Shown here: one piece after another, positions 1-6,305 of the stretch
Layout of the letters: each line of letters begins with the position of its first letter
How positions within the stretch are numbered: the first letter of the stretch is position 1
Assembly: GCA_020354105.1 (NCBI GenBank)
Contig: CP070642.1
Coordinates: forward strand, 1,595,848 to 1,604,972
From: Chloroflexota bacterium
GTDB lineage: Bacteria; Chloroflexota; Dehalococcoidia; GIF9; UBA5629
Length of the DNA: 9,125 bases
Direction: 5' to 3'
Made by a program: the position numbers and the translations under genes
Notes under the pieces: generated by a model
Database searches by the model: none
What the model saw: only the letters and a program-made list of their open reading frames with translations
Told to the model about the DNA's origin: nothing

Positions 1-2
1 AA

Positions 3-125
3 TACGAGAGCATGGACGCTTTAAAGCTTCATGGCTCAACGGAGCATTTCAAGGAGTTTTCCAAGGCTATTGCTTCTCTACTGGATGGTCGACCCGAGGT
101 TGGCGTATACAACGAGCTTGCGTGA
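3..125 (+). CDS. C-terminal fragment of an unidentified protein
   Basis: The third forward frame is open from the window edge to a TGA at 123-125 and gives 40 residues ending in VGVYNELA. The peptide reads like a soluble alpha-helical protein end (FKEFSKAIASLLDGRPEV), while the competing frame that is also open here gives Arg/Cys/Trp-rich text of shadow type. The gene begins outside the window. It lies 79 bases upstream of a YgjP-type metallopeptidase on the same strand. In many bacteria that family sits beside the restriction subunit (HsdR) of type I restriction-modification systems, so an HsdR C-terminus is a possibility, but no motif in these 40 residues shows it. Confidence 0.55.
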   Translation, partial: YESMDALKLHGSTEHFKEFSKAIASLLDGRPEVGVYNELA

Positions 126-204
126 GGCGCTCCAGACTGTGTGACCTGCACCGCTATACGTGCCTTAGACAGGTAACACAAGCCGAATCTTTAAGCTATT
201 AGAC

Positions 205-966
205 ATGGCAAAAAGAACTGGTCATAAACCAGCGCTGCTAGAGCAACGTGAGACACTTATCAACGGGCAGACCATCACGTATACAGTCAGGCGGAGCTTT
301 AGGGTAAAGCTCGTCCGGCTCGAGGTCAGACCACAAACAGGGCTCACGGTAATTGTTCCTCATTCTTACAATATCGGGCAACTACCCGGGCTTTTAAAAT
401 CTAAGGAGCGCTGGGTATCAGGCAACCTGGCGAAATTTAGCCACTTCCAATCGCTGCCCTCCAAAAAGGAATTCAAGTTTGGCGATACTGTTCCTTATCT
501 TGGGCAAGACCTAGAACTGGTCAAGTTGGAAAACCATGATGTCGCCGGAAATGTAATGCTAGACGGAAATAAACTAGCAGTGAGAACGGAACTATTCAAA
601 AATGGCATACTGGAGTCAGCCTTAGAGCAATGGTTTCGGACGGAAGCCGCTAAATTAATCAATGAGAGAACAGATAAACTGGGCTCTCAGATGGGTATCA
701 GCTACAAACGAATTGTCATAAGAGGGCAAAAAACACGCTGGGGAAGCTGCTCCCGTAAGAAAAACCTAAGCTTTAACTGGAAACTAATAATGGCACCCCA
801 GCCTGTCATCGACTATGTCATCATCCATGAACTCGCCCACCTGAAAGAGATGAATCATTCAAAGAGATTCTGGGCACTGGTAGCTAAATACTGTCCCAAA
901 TGGCAAGAGCACAAGAAATGGCTAAAGCAACATGAGCCAGACCTTGCTGCCAGATTCTGCGCCTAA
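205..966 (+). CDS. YgjP/DUF45 (M48-like) zinc metallopeptidase
   Basis: A 253-residue cytoplasmic protein of the YgjP/WLM (DUF45) family, of near-usual length. The zinc site is complete: H208-E209-L-A-H212, with the third ligand in the following NHS motif (N217-H218-S219) before FW. The family's RWGSCS signature is at 178-183, just ahead of the catalytic helix. The N-terminal half (about 20-120) is the usual beta-rich region containing a VRPQTGLTVIVP stretch. There is no signal peptide or membrane segment. The ATG at 205 is the only ATG after the upstream in-frame stop at 166; its Shine-Dalgarno match is poor. The family is predicted to be proteolytic, but its substrates are largely unknown, and it is often found next to type I restriction genes. 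Family assignment is firm; the biological role is not. Confidence 0.92.
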   Translation: MAKRTGHKPALLEQRETLINGQTITYTVRRSFRVKLVRLEVRPQTGLTVIVPHSYNIGQLPGLLKSKERWVSGNLAKFSHFQSLPSKKEFKFGDTVPYLGQDLELVKLENHDVAGNVMLDGNKLAVRTELFKNGILESALEQWFRTEAAKLINERTDKLGSQMGISYKRIVIRGQKTRWGSCSRKKNLSFNWKLIMAPQPVIDYVIIHELAHLKEMNHSKRFWALVAKYCPKWQEHKKWLKQHEPDLAARFCA

Positions 967-1021
967 GAACAGATTGCACATTCTGGACTTCAGTTAAAAT
1001 GGCAATAAAAGCCTGATACGC

Positions 1022-1042
1022 AAGTGTAGCAGCTACTTTTTT
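1022..1042 (+). terminator. Weak intrinsic terminator after the metallopeptidase
   Basis: A short hairpin (GTAG, loop CAG, CTAC at 1026-1036, with A-T pairs continuing outward after one mismatch) runs straight into six T residues at 1037-1042. It is in the right place to end the + strand metallopeptidase transcript before the convergent gene. The stem is short, so this is only a candidate. Confidence 0.35.
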
Positions 1043-1061
1043 CTCGCTGGCCAATCCAAAA

Positions 1062-3386
1062 TCAGAAGTTACGTCGGTAATTGCGTACAAGTACTATCGC
1101 AGTGGCCAAGACCACCAAGGACAGGACCGCTATGGTTATGATGGCAATCGGCGTGCCGATTGGAGCAGATCCATAGATCTTATCACCTGTGCCTAGTATG
1201 GTGAAATTAGCTCGCTGTCCGCCAACAATCACATTGTATTTACCTGGTTCATGTTTGATGACAGTAAACTCAACCGGATATGTACTGCTCGGTCCAATGT
1301 TGATGGATTTGGCCTGTTCCACTTTGTTATTAATCGCTAATGTTACGTCATAGGTACAGGTCTCTATACCATCATTGGACACACTCGCCAATACAGTCAA
1401 CGGCTCACCAACATCTGCTTGCTGCGGAGTGATTCTCAGAAATTGCACATGTACGTCTTGCGGCTGGCAACATAAGCCAGTGGGTGGTGATGACCGAATT
1501 GTTCCGGGTCTTGATGCAGGCGGAAAGATATCTGGAGGGGTAGGGGTTGGAGGTTGTGCCTCTGCGGTATTTATGAAGGTGCAGGTGACGTTATCACTCG
1601 GCCCAAGGTCTATAGCGACGCCGCCATCGGTATATGTGCAGCTGGTGCAATTATCGCAGCTGACCGCGGTGGTGTAGCCGTCCTTCGGAGTTTCGGCTAT
1701 GGTGTAGGTAGCCGGGGTCAGGTTGTCAGACGTACAGTAACCGCCGCCGGGCGCAATGTTGAAATTAAGGTCGCCGGTGAATTCCCAGTCGGAGTCAGGG
1801 GCCTCTCCCGCTAGTTCCTTGATGATGTTGATGGTGCCTGGCTGTGCAGTATTGGTGAAGGTGCAGGTGGCGTTATCACCCGAGCCGACGTCCACAACAA
1901 CTCCATTATCGAAAGAACCCATCCATGCATACCAATCTTGGCAGTTAGTGCAGTTCACCGATAGGGCATAGCCGTCCTTGACGTTCTCGCGGTATAGGTA
2001 TGTTTGTGGGGTGAGGTTTTCGTGTGTATAAGCACCTCCCGAAGGCAAGAACGCAAAGGACACAGCCCCACTGAAAGTCCAGTTATCTGTTGGTGCTATT
2101 CCTACCACCTCTTTGATAATGTTAACTGTGGCTGTTGGGCTGTTGGTGAAGGTGCAGGTGACGTTATCACCCACCCCGAGGTCTATAGTGTCGCCGTCCT
2201 CGATATCATATGTGCAGTTGCTGCAATTCTCGCAACTGATATCCACCCAGTAGCCATCCTTCGGAGTTTCGGCGATGGTGTAGGTGGCCGGGGTAAGGTT
2301 GTCAGACGTATAGTAACCGCCGCCGGGCGCAATGTTGAAATTAAGATCGCCGGTGAATTCCCAGTCGGAGTCAGGGGTCTCTCCCGCTAGTTCCTTGATG
2401 ATGTTGATAGTGCCGGTCGTCTGTTCAGTATTGGTGAAGGTGCAGGTGACGTTATCACATAAGCCGAGGCCTATGGTGACGCCGCCATCGGTATATGTGC
2501 AGTTTTCACAATTGCTGCAGCTGACCGAGGTGGCATAGCCATCATAGGTTGTCTCAGTCACGGTATAGAAACCTGGTGTCAGGTTAGCTGCGGTATGGGA
2601 GCCGCCGCCGGAATCTATGTCAAAGCTGTCCCCATTGAGGTCGAAAAACCAGTCATCTGGTGCAGGATTACCCACCACATCCTTGATGATGTTGATGGTA
2701 CCCGTTCCGCTACTATAAGTAAGGCAGAAGTCATCGAAGTAACCTACTGTATAAGTTGAATCCACTTCTGTGCCATAAGTATAAGTCCTAATACTAACCC
2801 TTGTGATTGCATCAGTATCAACCGCTGGAAGATTTTCGTTTAAAACATCCAGAATATTGATATTGAGCGCAGTGTAGACTGAAGGTATAGGAACGCCGTT
2901 GTCGAGCAAATCATAATATTCTGTCGAAGTCGAGCTAAGATTGTGGCTGGGACTAAAGTAGTACCACAATGACCCGAGATAAGTAGTTTCATCATACAGA
3001 TAAACTATAACTGCAACAATCCCGATCGGATTACCGCTGGAGGTAGCCCAACTTACTGGTCTAAACATACAACTGAAAGTCAGATTCGCGGAACAAACAG
3101 GAATATAATCAGTGGTTACATAGTGGTATCCTCCATAGACGCCCAAGTCGAGGTATCCATTTACAGCAGTAGCTGGATAATTAGGGTAGCTTGCTGGCCA
3201 AGGTGACCCCCCAAAGCCATCCCAGGTTTCATTCCATCCAGTGAGATTATCGGAGAAATCTCCATTAGTTAGCAGGTTCCCGTCACAGTCAGCGGATACA
3301 TCGGCTGCGGCGAACATGCCGCTCATACCGGAAAAGAACAATGCCAGCATTGTTAGCAATACCGGTATGAACAATCGTCGTTTCAT
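1062..3386 (-). CDS. Secreted, C-terminally anchored repeat protein (jelly-roll, four prealbumin-like repeats, CARDB-like)
   Basis: A 774-residue exported protein. Residues 1-32 form a signal peptide (MKRR, then a hydrophobic core, then Ala-rich with VSA before the mature end). Residues about 37-225 resemble a carbohydrate-binding-type jelly roll: they open with NLLTNGDFSDNLTGW and close with GYFDDFCLTY. Four repeats follow (about 229-324, 326-418, 420-516, 518-607), each starting (G)T(I/V)NIIK and ending NxTCTF(T/I)N, like SpaA/prealbumin-like folds. Then come a Pro/Thr linker (about 609-636), a CARDB-like Ig-fold domain (about 640-738) and one membrane helix (about 745-767) before the basic tail RNYRRNF. 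The topology is outside, with a short cytoplasmic end; no LPxTG motif is seen. An upstream in-frame ATG at 3413 lies before the predicted -10 box and would bury the signal peptide, so ATG 3386 is preferred. The likely role is adhesion or envelope architecture; its ligand is unknown. Confidence 0.85.
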   Translation of the reverse strand: MKRRLFIPVLLTMLALFFSGMSGMFAAADVSADCDGNLLTNGDFSDNLTGWNETWDGFGGSPWPASYPNYPATAVNGYLDLGVYGGYHYVTTDYIPVCSANLTFSCMFRPVSWATSSGNPIGIVAVIVYLYDETTYLGSLWYYFSPSHNLSSTSTEYYDLLDNGVPIPSVYTALNINILDVLNENLPAVDTDAITRVSIRTYTYGTEVDSTYTVGYFDDFCLTYSSGTGTINIIKDVVGNPAPDDWFFDLNGDSFDIDSGGGSHTAANLTPGFYTVTETTYDGYATSVSCSNCENCTYTDGGVTIGLGLCDNVTCTFTNTEQTTGTINIIKELAGETPDSDWEFTGDLNFNIAPGGGYYTSDNLTPATYTIAETPKDGYWVDISCENCSNCTYDIEDGDTIDLGVGDNVTCTFTNSPTATVNIIKEVVGIAPTDNWTFSGAVSFAFLPSGGAYTHENLTPQTYLYRENVKDGYALSVNCTNCQDWYAWMGSFDNGVVVDVGSGDNATCTFTNTAQPGTINIIKELAGEAPDSDWEFTGDLNFNIAPGGGYCTSDNLTPATYTIAETPKDGYTTAVSCDNCTSCTYTDGGVAIDLGPSDNVTCTFINTAEAQPPTPTPPDIFPPASRPGTIRSSPPTGLCCQPQDVHVQFLRITPQQADVGEPLTVLASVSNDGIETCTYDVTLAINNKVEQAKSINIGPSSTYPVEFTVIKHEPGKYNVIVGGQRANFTILGTGDKIYGSAPIGTPIAIITIAVLSLVVLATAIVLVRNYRRNF
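1566..2699 (-). repeat. Four tandem repeats of about 288 bp inside the surface-protein gene
   Basis: Repeat starts (the T codon of TINIIK/TVNIIK) lie at 2699, 2411, 2129 and 1835, and the last unit ends near 1566. Spacings are 288, 282 and 294 bases. Each unit encodes about 95 residues with a conserved core: hydrophobic TINIIK strand, acidic-aromatic (D)xWxF segment, Gly-rich turn, NLTPxxYTxxE, DGY, then a Cys cluster and a closing NVTCTF strand. Units two and four are nearly identical in DNA over 158 bases (2257-2414 against 1681-1838, about eight differences by eye). Units one and three are more diverged. Confidence 0.9.
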
Positions 3387-3505
3387 GGTTTTATGTCGCC
3401 CATTATAACACATATTTCACCATATTCAAGCAGTTTTTCTTGATGTTTTACTTCTTTAAGAAGAGAGCTCACGTGCTGCGTTTTAAACTTGGCAATCAGT
3501 GGCAT
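3383..3505 (-). CDS. Candidate 40-residue ORF overlapping the surface-protein start by ATGA
   Basis: Starting at ATG 3505, this frame encodes 40 residues beginning MPLIAKFKTQHV and ending VIMGDIKP. It is Lys/Glu-rich and amphipathic in the middle (SSLLKEVKHQEKLLEYGE), which looks more like a real peptide than shadow text. Its TGA overlaps the ATG of the surface-protein gene as ATGA, a classic translational-coupling arrangement, and that gene lacks its own obvious ribosome site. Against it: no Shine-Dalgarno precedes ATG 3505, and the predicted promoter for the surface protein lies inside it. The same frame stays open upstream for about another 19 codons without an ATG, so it could also be a gene remnant. 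I recognise no family. Confidence 0.3.
   Translation of the reverse strand: MPLIAKFKTQHVSSLLKEVKHQEKLLEYGEICVIMGDIKP
3402..3429 (-). promoter_or_regulatory. Sigma70-like promoter of the surface-protein gene
   Basis: On the - strand, a consensus -10 TATAAT (3402-3407) preceded by TG (extended -10) lies 16 bases after a -35 of TTGAAT (3424-3429, four of six consensus bases). Transcription would begin about 3395, giving a leader of only about ten bases before ATG 3386. No Shine-Dalgarno site is evident there, so translation would be nearly leaderless, or coupled to the overlapping small ORF. Confidence 0.6.
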
Positions 3506-3581
3506 GTCGTCTTTGCGTGAAGTAATACTAGGCTTATGCTTCTTGTTTCTGTTTAAATATGTGATTTATTGAGGAAAAGCA

Positions 3582-3610
3582 AACAGGCTCCGACGCTGTC
3601 GGAGCCTGTT
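3582..3610 (-). terminator. Strong rho-independent terminator of the diaphorase operon
   Basis: A perfect 13-bp stem (AACAGGCTCCGAC paired with GTCGGAGCCTGTT) encloses a three-base loop. Read on the - strand it is followed by TTTGCTTTTCC, a T-rich tail. It lies about 137 bases beyond the stop of the last diaphorase gene and 19 bases beyond the stop codon of the gene-end remnant. Its stem nearly repeats the terminator at 8191-8221. Confidence 0.85.
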
Positions 3611-3629
3611 AATTTAGCCGAAGCGGCGT

Positions 3630-3677
3630 TTAGCTGGTGAGAATCTTGACTGCCTCTTTAAGTGCTCTCGCAATATG
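3630..3677 (-). pseudogene. Remnant of the 3' end of a glutamate-synthase-like gene
   Basis: On the - strand these bases read HIARALKEAVKILTS followed by TAA, with an in-frame TAA just upstream at 3678-3680. The final residues EAVKILTS match the EAMKILAS end of the FMN-binding glutamate synthase homologue at 8242. In DNA, 3629-3658 matches 8241-8270 at 23 of 30 positions by eye. Both stops are followed at 19-20 bases by terminators with nearly the same stem. I infer that a paralogue or duplicated gene end was here and that all but its tail was deleted when the diaphorase operon came to occupy the upstream side. The piece is short, so a chance or convergent match cannot be excluded. Confidence 0.5.
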
Positions 3678-3706
3678 TTAGAAATTCTCTTTGGTTCGTT
3701 TGTCAA

Positions 3707-3715
3707 AGTATAACA
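3707..3715 (-). promoter_or_regulatory. Extended -10 box upstream of the remnant and terminator
   Basis: The - strand reads TGTTATACT, an extended -10 element with five of six consensus bases. It shares ten identical bases (ATGTGTTATA) with the promoter of the surface-protein gene. No good -35 is seen. Transcription from here would reach the 3582-3610 terminator after roughly 120 bases without a full ORF. It may be a relic promoter or may drive a small RNA. Confidence 0.3.
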
Positions 3716-3747
3716 CATCAGACAAATGATTATTTTTGGCTATATTT

Positions 3748-4434
3748 CTACACATAACGTCCACAGGCGAAGCCTTCACCCAATTTACACCACACGCAAC
3801 TGCCCACCATCTCGTCAGCAATTATGAGCTGCGATTCGCCGTTGCCACAGAGGCGTCCCGCCCCGGGTGTCATGGGACCGCCGCAGGGAGTGATGGTCAT
3901 GGGGCAAAGCTGGATGCAGCTTTCGCACTTCTTGCAGAACTCTGGCCGGACGCCGAAGGGATAGTCCACGTGAAGGTCTTTGCCGCGTCCAACAAAGCCA
4001 ATCGCCCTGGCTTTCCAGACCTCATCGCAAACCCGTACGCAGCGTCCGCATAAAACACAGTCTTCGTTCCGAAAGGGATAGCGGACTTCCCTGACACCGC
4101 AGCGCAGAGCAATGTCCTGAATGGCACGGGAGTTAGGGGCTTGAGCTACCAGCAGTTCTGCTAGGTTTCGGCGCAGTTTCCTTATCCTGTTCGTATTAGT
4201 CATAATAACCATGCCCTCCTCCACTTTTAAGGTGCAGGAAGTGGTGACATTGGAACGGCCATTGACCACATGCTCCACAATACATAGCCGGCACGCGCCG
4301 ATGTCGGACAGATAGGGGACATGACACAGGTGGGGAATGCAGATACCATATTCTATCGCGGTGTCGAGAACGCTGGCACCCTTGATTGCGTGAATGATAG
4401 CCCCATCTATGCTAACGTTTACATATTTGAGCAT
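3748..4434 (-). CDS. HoxU/NuoG-like iron-sulfur subunit of NADH-linked oxidoreductase
   Basis: A 228-residue electron-transfer subunit, third gene of the diaphorase operon. Residues 1-78 are a plant-type [2Fe-2S] ferredoxin domain with ligands C37, C48, C51 and C67 (C-x10-C-x2-C-x15-C). A double [4Fe-4S] domain follows, with C126/C129/C132/C136 and C167/C170/C173/C177. The length matches HoxU-type subunits rather than full NuoG or HydA; no H-cluster or molybdopterin domain is attached. Two oddities stand out. The segment between these domains, where the family usually has H-x3-C-x2-C-x5-C for a His-ligated [4Fe-4S] cluster, reads AQAPNSRAIQDIALRCGV with a single Cys (C112). The tail has five further cysteines (C184, C196, C213, C216, C224). 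Start ATG 4434 has GAGGTG seven bases upstream. The gap to the preceding gene is 17 bases. It should pass electrons between the NuoF-like flavin subunit and an external or separately encoded partner. Confidence 0.85.
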   Translation of the reverse strand: MLKYVNVSIDGAIIHAIKGASVLDTAIEYGICIPHLCHVPYLSDIGACRLCIVEHVVNGRSNVTTSCTLKVEEGMVIMTNTNRIRKLRRNLAELLVAQAPNSRAIQDIALRCGVREVRYPFRNEDCVLCGRCVRVCDEVWKARAIGFVGRGKDLHVDYPFGVRPEFCKKCESCIQLCPMTITPCGGPMTPGAGRLCGNGESQLIIADEMVGSCVWCKLGEGFACGRYV

Positions 4435-4451
4435 CTTGACACCTCGTTTTC

Positions 4452-6305
4452 TCAGGCGACTAGAATCGCATCGAATTTACATTCGCTTCGGCAGATCCCG
4501 CATTTCTGACAGAGTTGGGCATCAATTACATGGAGCTGTTTTTTACTGCCAGTGATTGCCCCGTACACGCACCCGCGTAGACAGACACCGCAGCCATTGC
4601 ACTTATCCGGATCAATTGAGTATGTAATCAGAGCCTTGCATACACTGGCAGGGCATTTCTTCTCTCTGATGTGTGCCTCATATTCTGGGCGGAAGTAACG
4701 CAAGGTGGAAAGCACCGGATTGGGTGCGGTCTTACCCAGCCCGCACAGGGCAGTCTGGGCAACCGTATCAGCCAACTCATCTAAAAGGTCAAGCTGCTCC
4801 GATCTCCCACGACCTTCGGTGATGTCAGTGATTATCTCAAGCATGCGGTCAATTCCCAGCCGGCAGGGCAAGCACTTGCCGCATGACTCGTCCTGCAGGA
4901 AAGTCAGGAAATACTTGGCCACATCAACCATGCAGGTCTCCTCATCCATCACCACCATGCCACCCGAGCCAATCATGGAGCCAGCCTCGTAGAGCACATC
5001 GAAGTCGATTTCCAGGTCGAACATATCCACTGGCAAGCACCCGCCTGATGGCCCGCCGGTCTGTACAGCCTTGACAGGATTGCCATTGAGTGCGCCACCG
5101 CCGATGTCAAATACCACTGTGCGGATGGGCGTGCCCATGGCCACTTCTACCAGGCCAGTGTTTTTGACGCGGCCGGTAAGAGCGAGTATCTTTGTACCCT
5201 TGCTCCCCCGGGTTCCCTTGGAGGCAAACCATGATGAACCATTCAAGATAATGGGTGGGACGTTGGCCCATGTCTCGACGTTGTTAAGGGTCGTGGGTTT
5301 ATGATAAAGACCATCTACCACCGTGTGGATGTCCTTAGCCCGGGGTTCGCCAACCTTGCCTTCCACAGATGCCATGAGGGCGGTTGATTCGCCACAAACA
5401 AAGGCACCTCCACCCCGGGCGATTTCTACATCAAACGAAAAGGATGAACTCAGTATGTTGTCGCCGAGGAGGCCGAATTTGCGAGCTTGCTCGGCCGCAA
5501 TTCGGGAGTGCTGGACGGCCAGCGGATACTCGTTACGGACGTAAATATATCCCTTCCGAGCGCCGACAGCCCAGGCTCCGATCATCATACCTTCCAGAAC
5601 TAGGTGAGGATTGCCTTCGAGCACACATCGGTCCATATAGGCTCCAGGGTCGCCTTCATCGGCATTGCAGATCACGTACTTCTCATCCCCCGGTGCCTCC
5701 CGGCATTCGCTCCACTTGCGCCCAGTAGGGAAACCGCCACCACCGCGACCTTGTAGTCCTGAGGAGACAATCTCCTTGATGACATTTTCTGGCGTCATGC
5801 CACGAAGCACTTTAGTCAGAGCAGAATACCCACCAGCCACGATGTAATCCTCAATTGAGCAGGGATCGACATTGAGGTTTCGGGAAAGTATCTGCCTGTC
5901 CTGCGCCCGGTAAAATGGAATCTCAGACATTGTCCGGGCGGTCTTCCCTGAAACCGGATCGGTATAAAGCAGTCGCTCGATAATCTCCCCTTTCACCACA
6001 GTTTGGCAAACGACCTCAAAAGCATCCTCCGGCGACACATGACAATAAAATATGTTGTTCGGCTCGATGATGACAACAGGTCCTTGCTCACAAAAACCGT
6101 GGCATCCGGTGACGCACAAGCGCACCTTCGTGTCCAGCACATGCCGTGATAATTCGTCATTGACTGCGTCAATGACAGCCTGGGAACGCGAGGCCCTACA
6201 GCCGGTACCCCCACACACCATTACTGTAGTAGTAATGTTTTGCCGTTGCTCCCAAAGCCGCTCGCGCAGGTGTTCCAGCTCACGGTAACTATTGAGTCTG
6301 GACAC
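4452..6305 (-). CDS. nuoF: NuoF/HydB-like NADH-binding flavin and iron-sulfur subunit
   Basis: A 617-residue subunit that oxidises or reduces NAD(P)(H) at an FMN. Residues about 25-110 are a thioredoxin-like [2Fe-2S] domain (C31-x4-C36, C68-x3-C72). The NuoF core spans about 150-540: GRGGGGFPTG at 187-196 (FMN/NADH loop), CNADEGDPGAYMDR at 213-226, GGGAFVCGESTAL at 298-310, and N3-type [4Fe-4S] ligands C475/C478/C481 with C521. Residues about 563-617 add two ferredoxin clusters (C569/C572/C575/C579 and C599/C602/C605/C609). This N- and C-terminally extended form is typical of bifurcating HydB-type enzymes rather than complex I NuoF. The start is GTG at 6305 with GAGGAG about eight bases upstream, and the gene overlaps the preceding nuoE-like frame by 17 bases, suggesting coupled translation. 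All cofactor ligands appear intact. Confidence 0.95.
   Translation of the reverse strand: MSRLNSYRELEHLRERLWEQRQNITTTVMVCGGTGCRASRSQAVIDAVNDELSRHVLDTKVRLCVTGCHGFCEQGPVVIIEPNNIFYCHVSPEDAFEVVCQTVVKGEIIERLLYTDPVSGKTARTMSEIPFYRAQDRQILSRNLNVDPCSIEDYIVAGGYSALTKVLRGMTPENVIKEIVSSGLQGRGGGGFPTGRKWSECREAPGDEKYVICNADEGDPGAYMDRCVLEGNPHLVLEGMMIGAWAVGARKGYIYVRNEYPLAVQHSRIAAEQARKFGLLGDNILSSSFSFDVEIARGGGAFVCGESTALMASVEGKVGEPRAKDIHTVVDGLYHKPTTLNNVETWANVPPIILNGSSWFASKGTRGSKGTKILALTGRVKNTGLVEVAMGTPIRTVVFDIGGGALNGNPVKAVQTGGPSGGCLPVDMFDLEIDFDVLYEAGSMIGSGGMVVMDEETCMVDVAKYFLTFLQDESCGKCLPCRLGIDRMLEIITDITEGRGRSEQLDLLDELADTVAQTALCGLGKTAPNPVLSTLRYFRPEYEAHIREKKCPASVCKALITYSIDPDKCNGCGVCLRGCVYGAITGSKKQLHVIDAQLCQKCGICRSECKFDAILVA

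Larger units (their letters stand above)
3430..3747. other. Intergenic region between the surface-protein gene and the diaphorase operon
   Basis: No full gene is supported. The stretch contains, from right to left on the - strand, an extended -10 box, a short remnant of a gene end, a strong terminator and the upstream part of a 40-codon ORF. A six-base inverted pair TTTGTC (3699-3704) and GACAAA (3721-3726) flanks the -10 box and could be an operator. The part from about 3510 to 3580 shows nothing recognisable. Confidence 0.6.

Noticed and set aside
884..1090. 68-codon - strand ORF across the metallopeptidase 3' end
   Set aside because: It overlaps the conserved C-terminus of one real gene and the end of another, with no coding signal of its own.
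1375..2538. Several + strand ORFs of 68-128 codons across the repeat region
   Set aside because: They are antisense shadows of the in-frame repeats of the surface-protein gene; similar ORFs recur because the DNA repeats, and they resemble no protein family.
3387..3413. Nine-codon N-terminal extension of the surface protein from ATG 3413
   Set aside because: It would place MCYNGRHKT before the Lys-Arg-Arg start of a textbook signal peptide, and the ATG overlaps or precedes the predicted -10 box.
3736..4053. 105-codon + strand ORF over the end of the HoxU-like gene
   Set aside because: It lies opposite conserved iron-sulfur cluster codons of a clearly real gene and has no ribosome site or family features.
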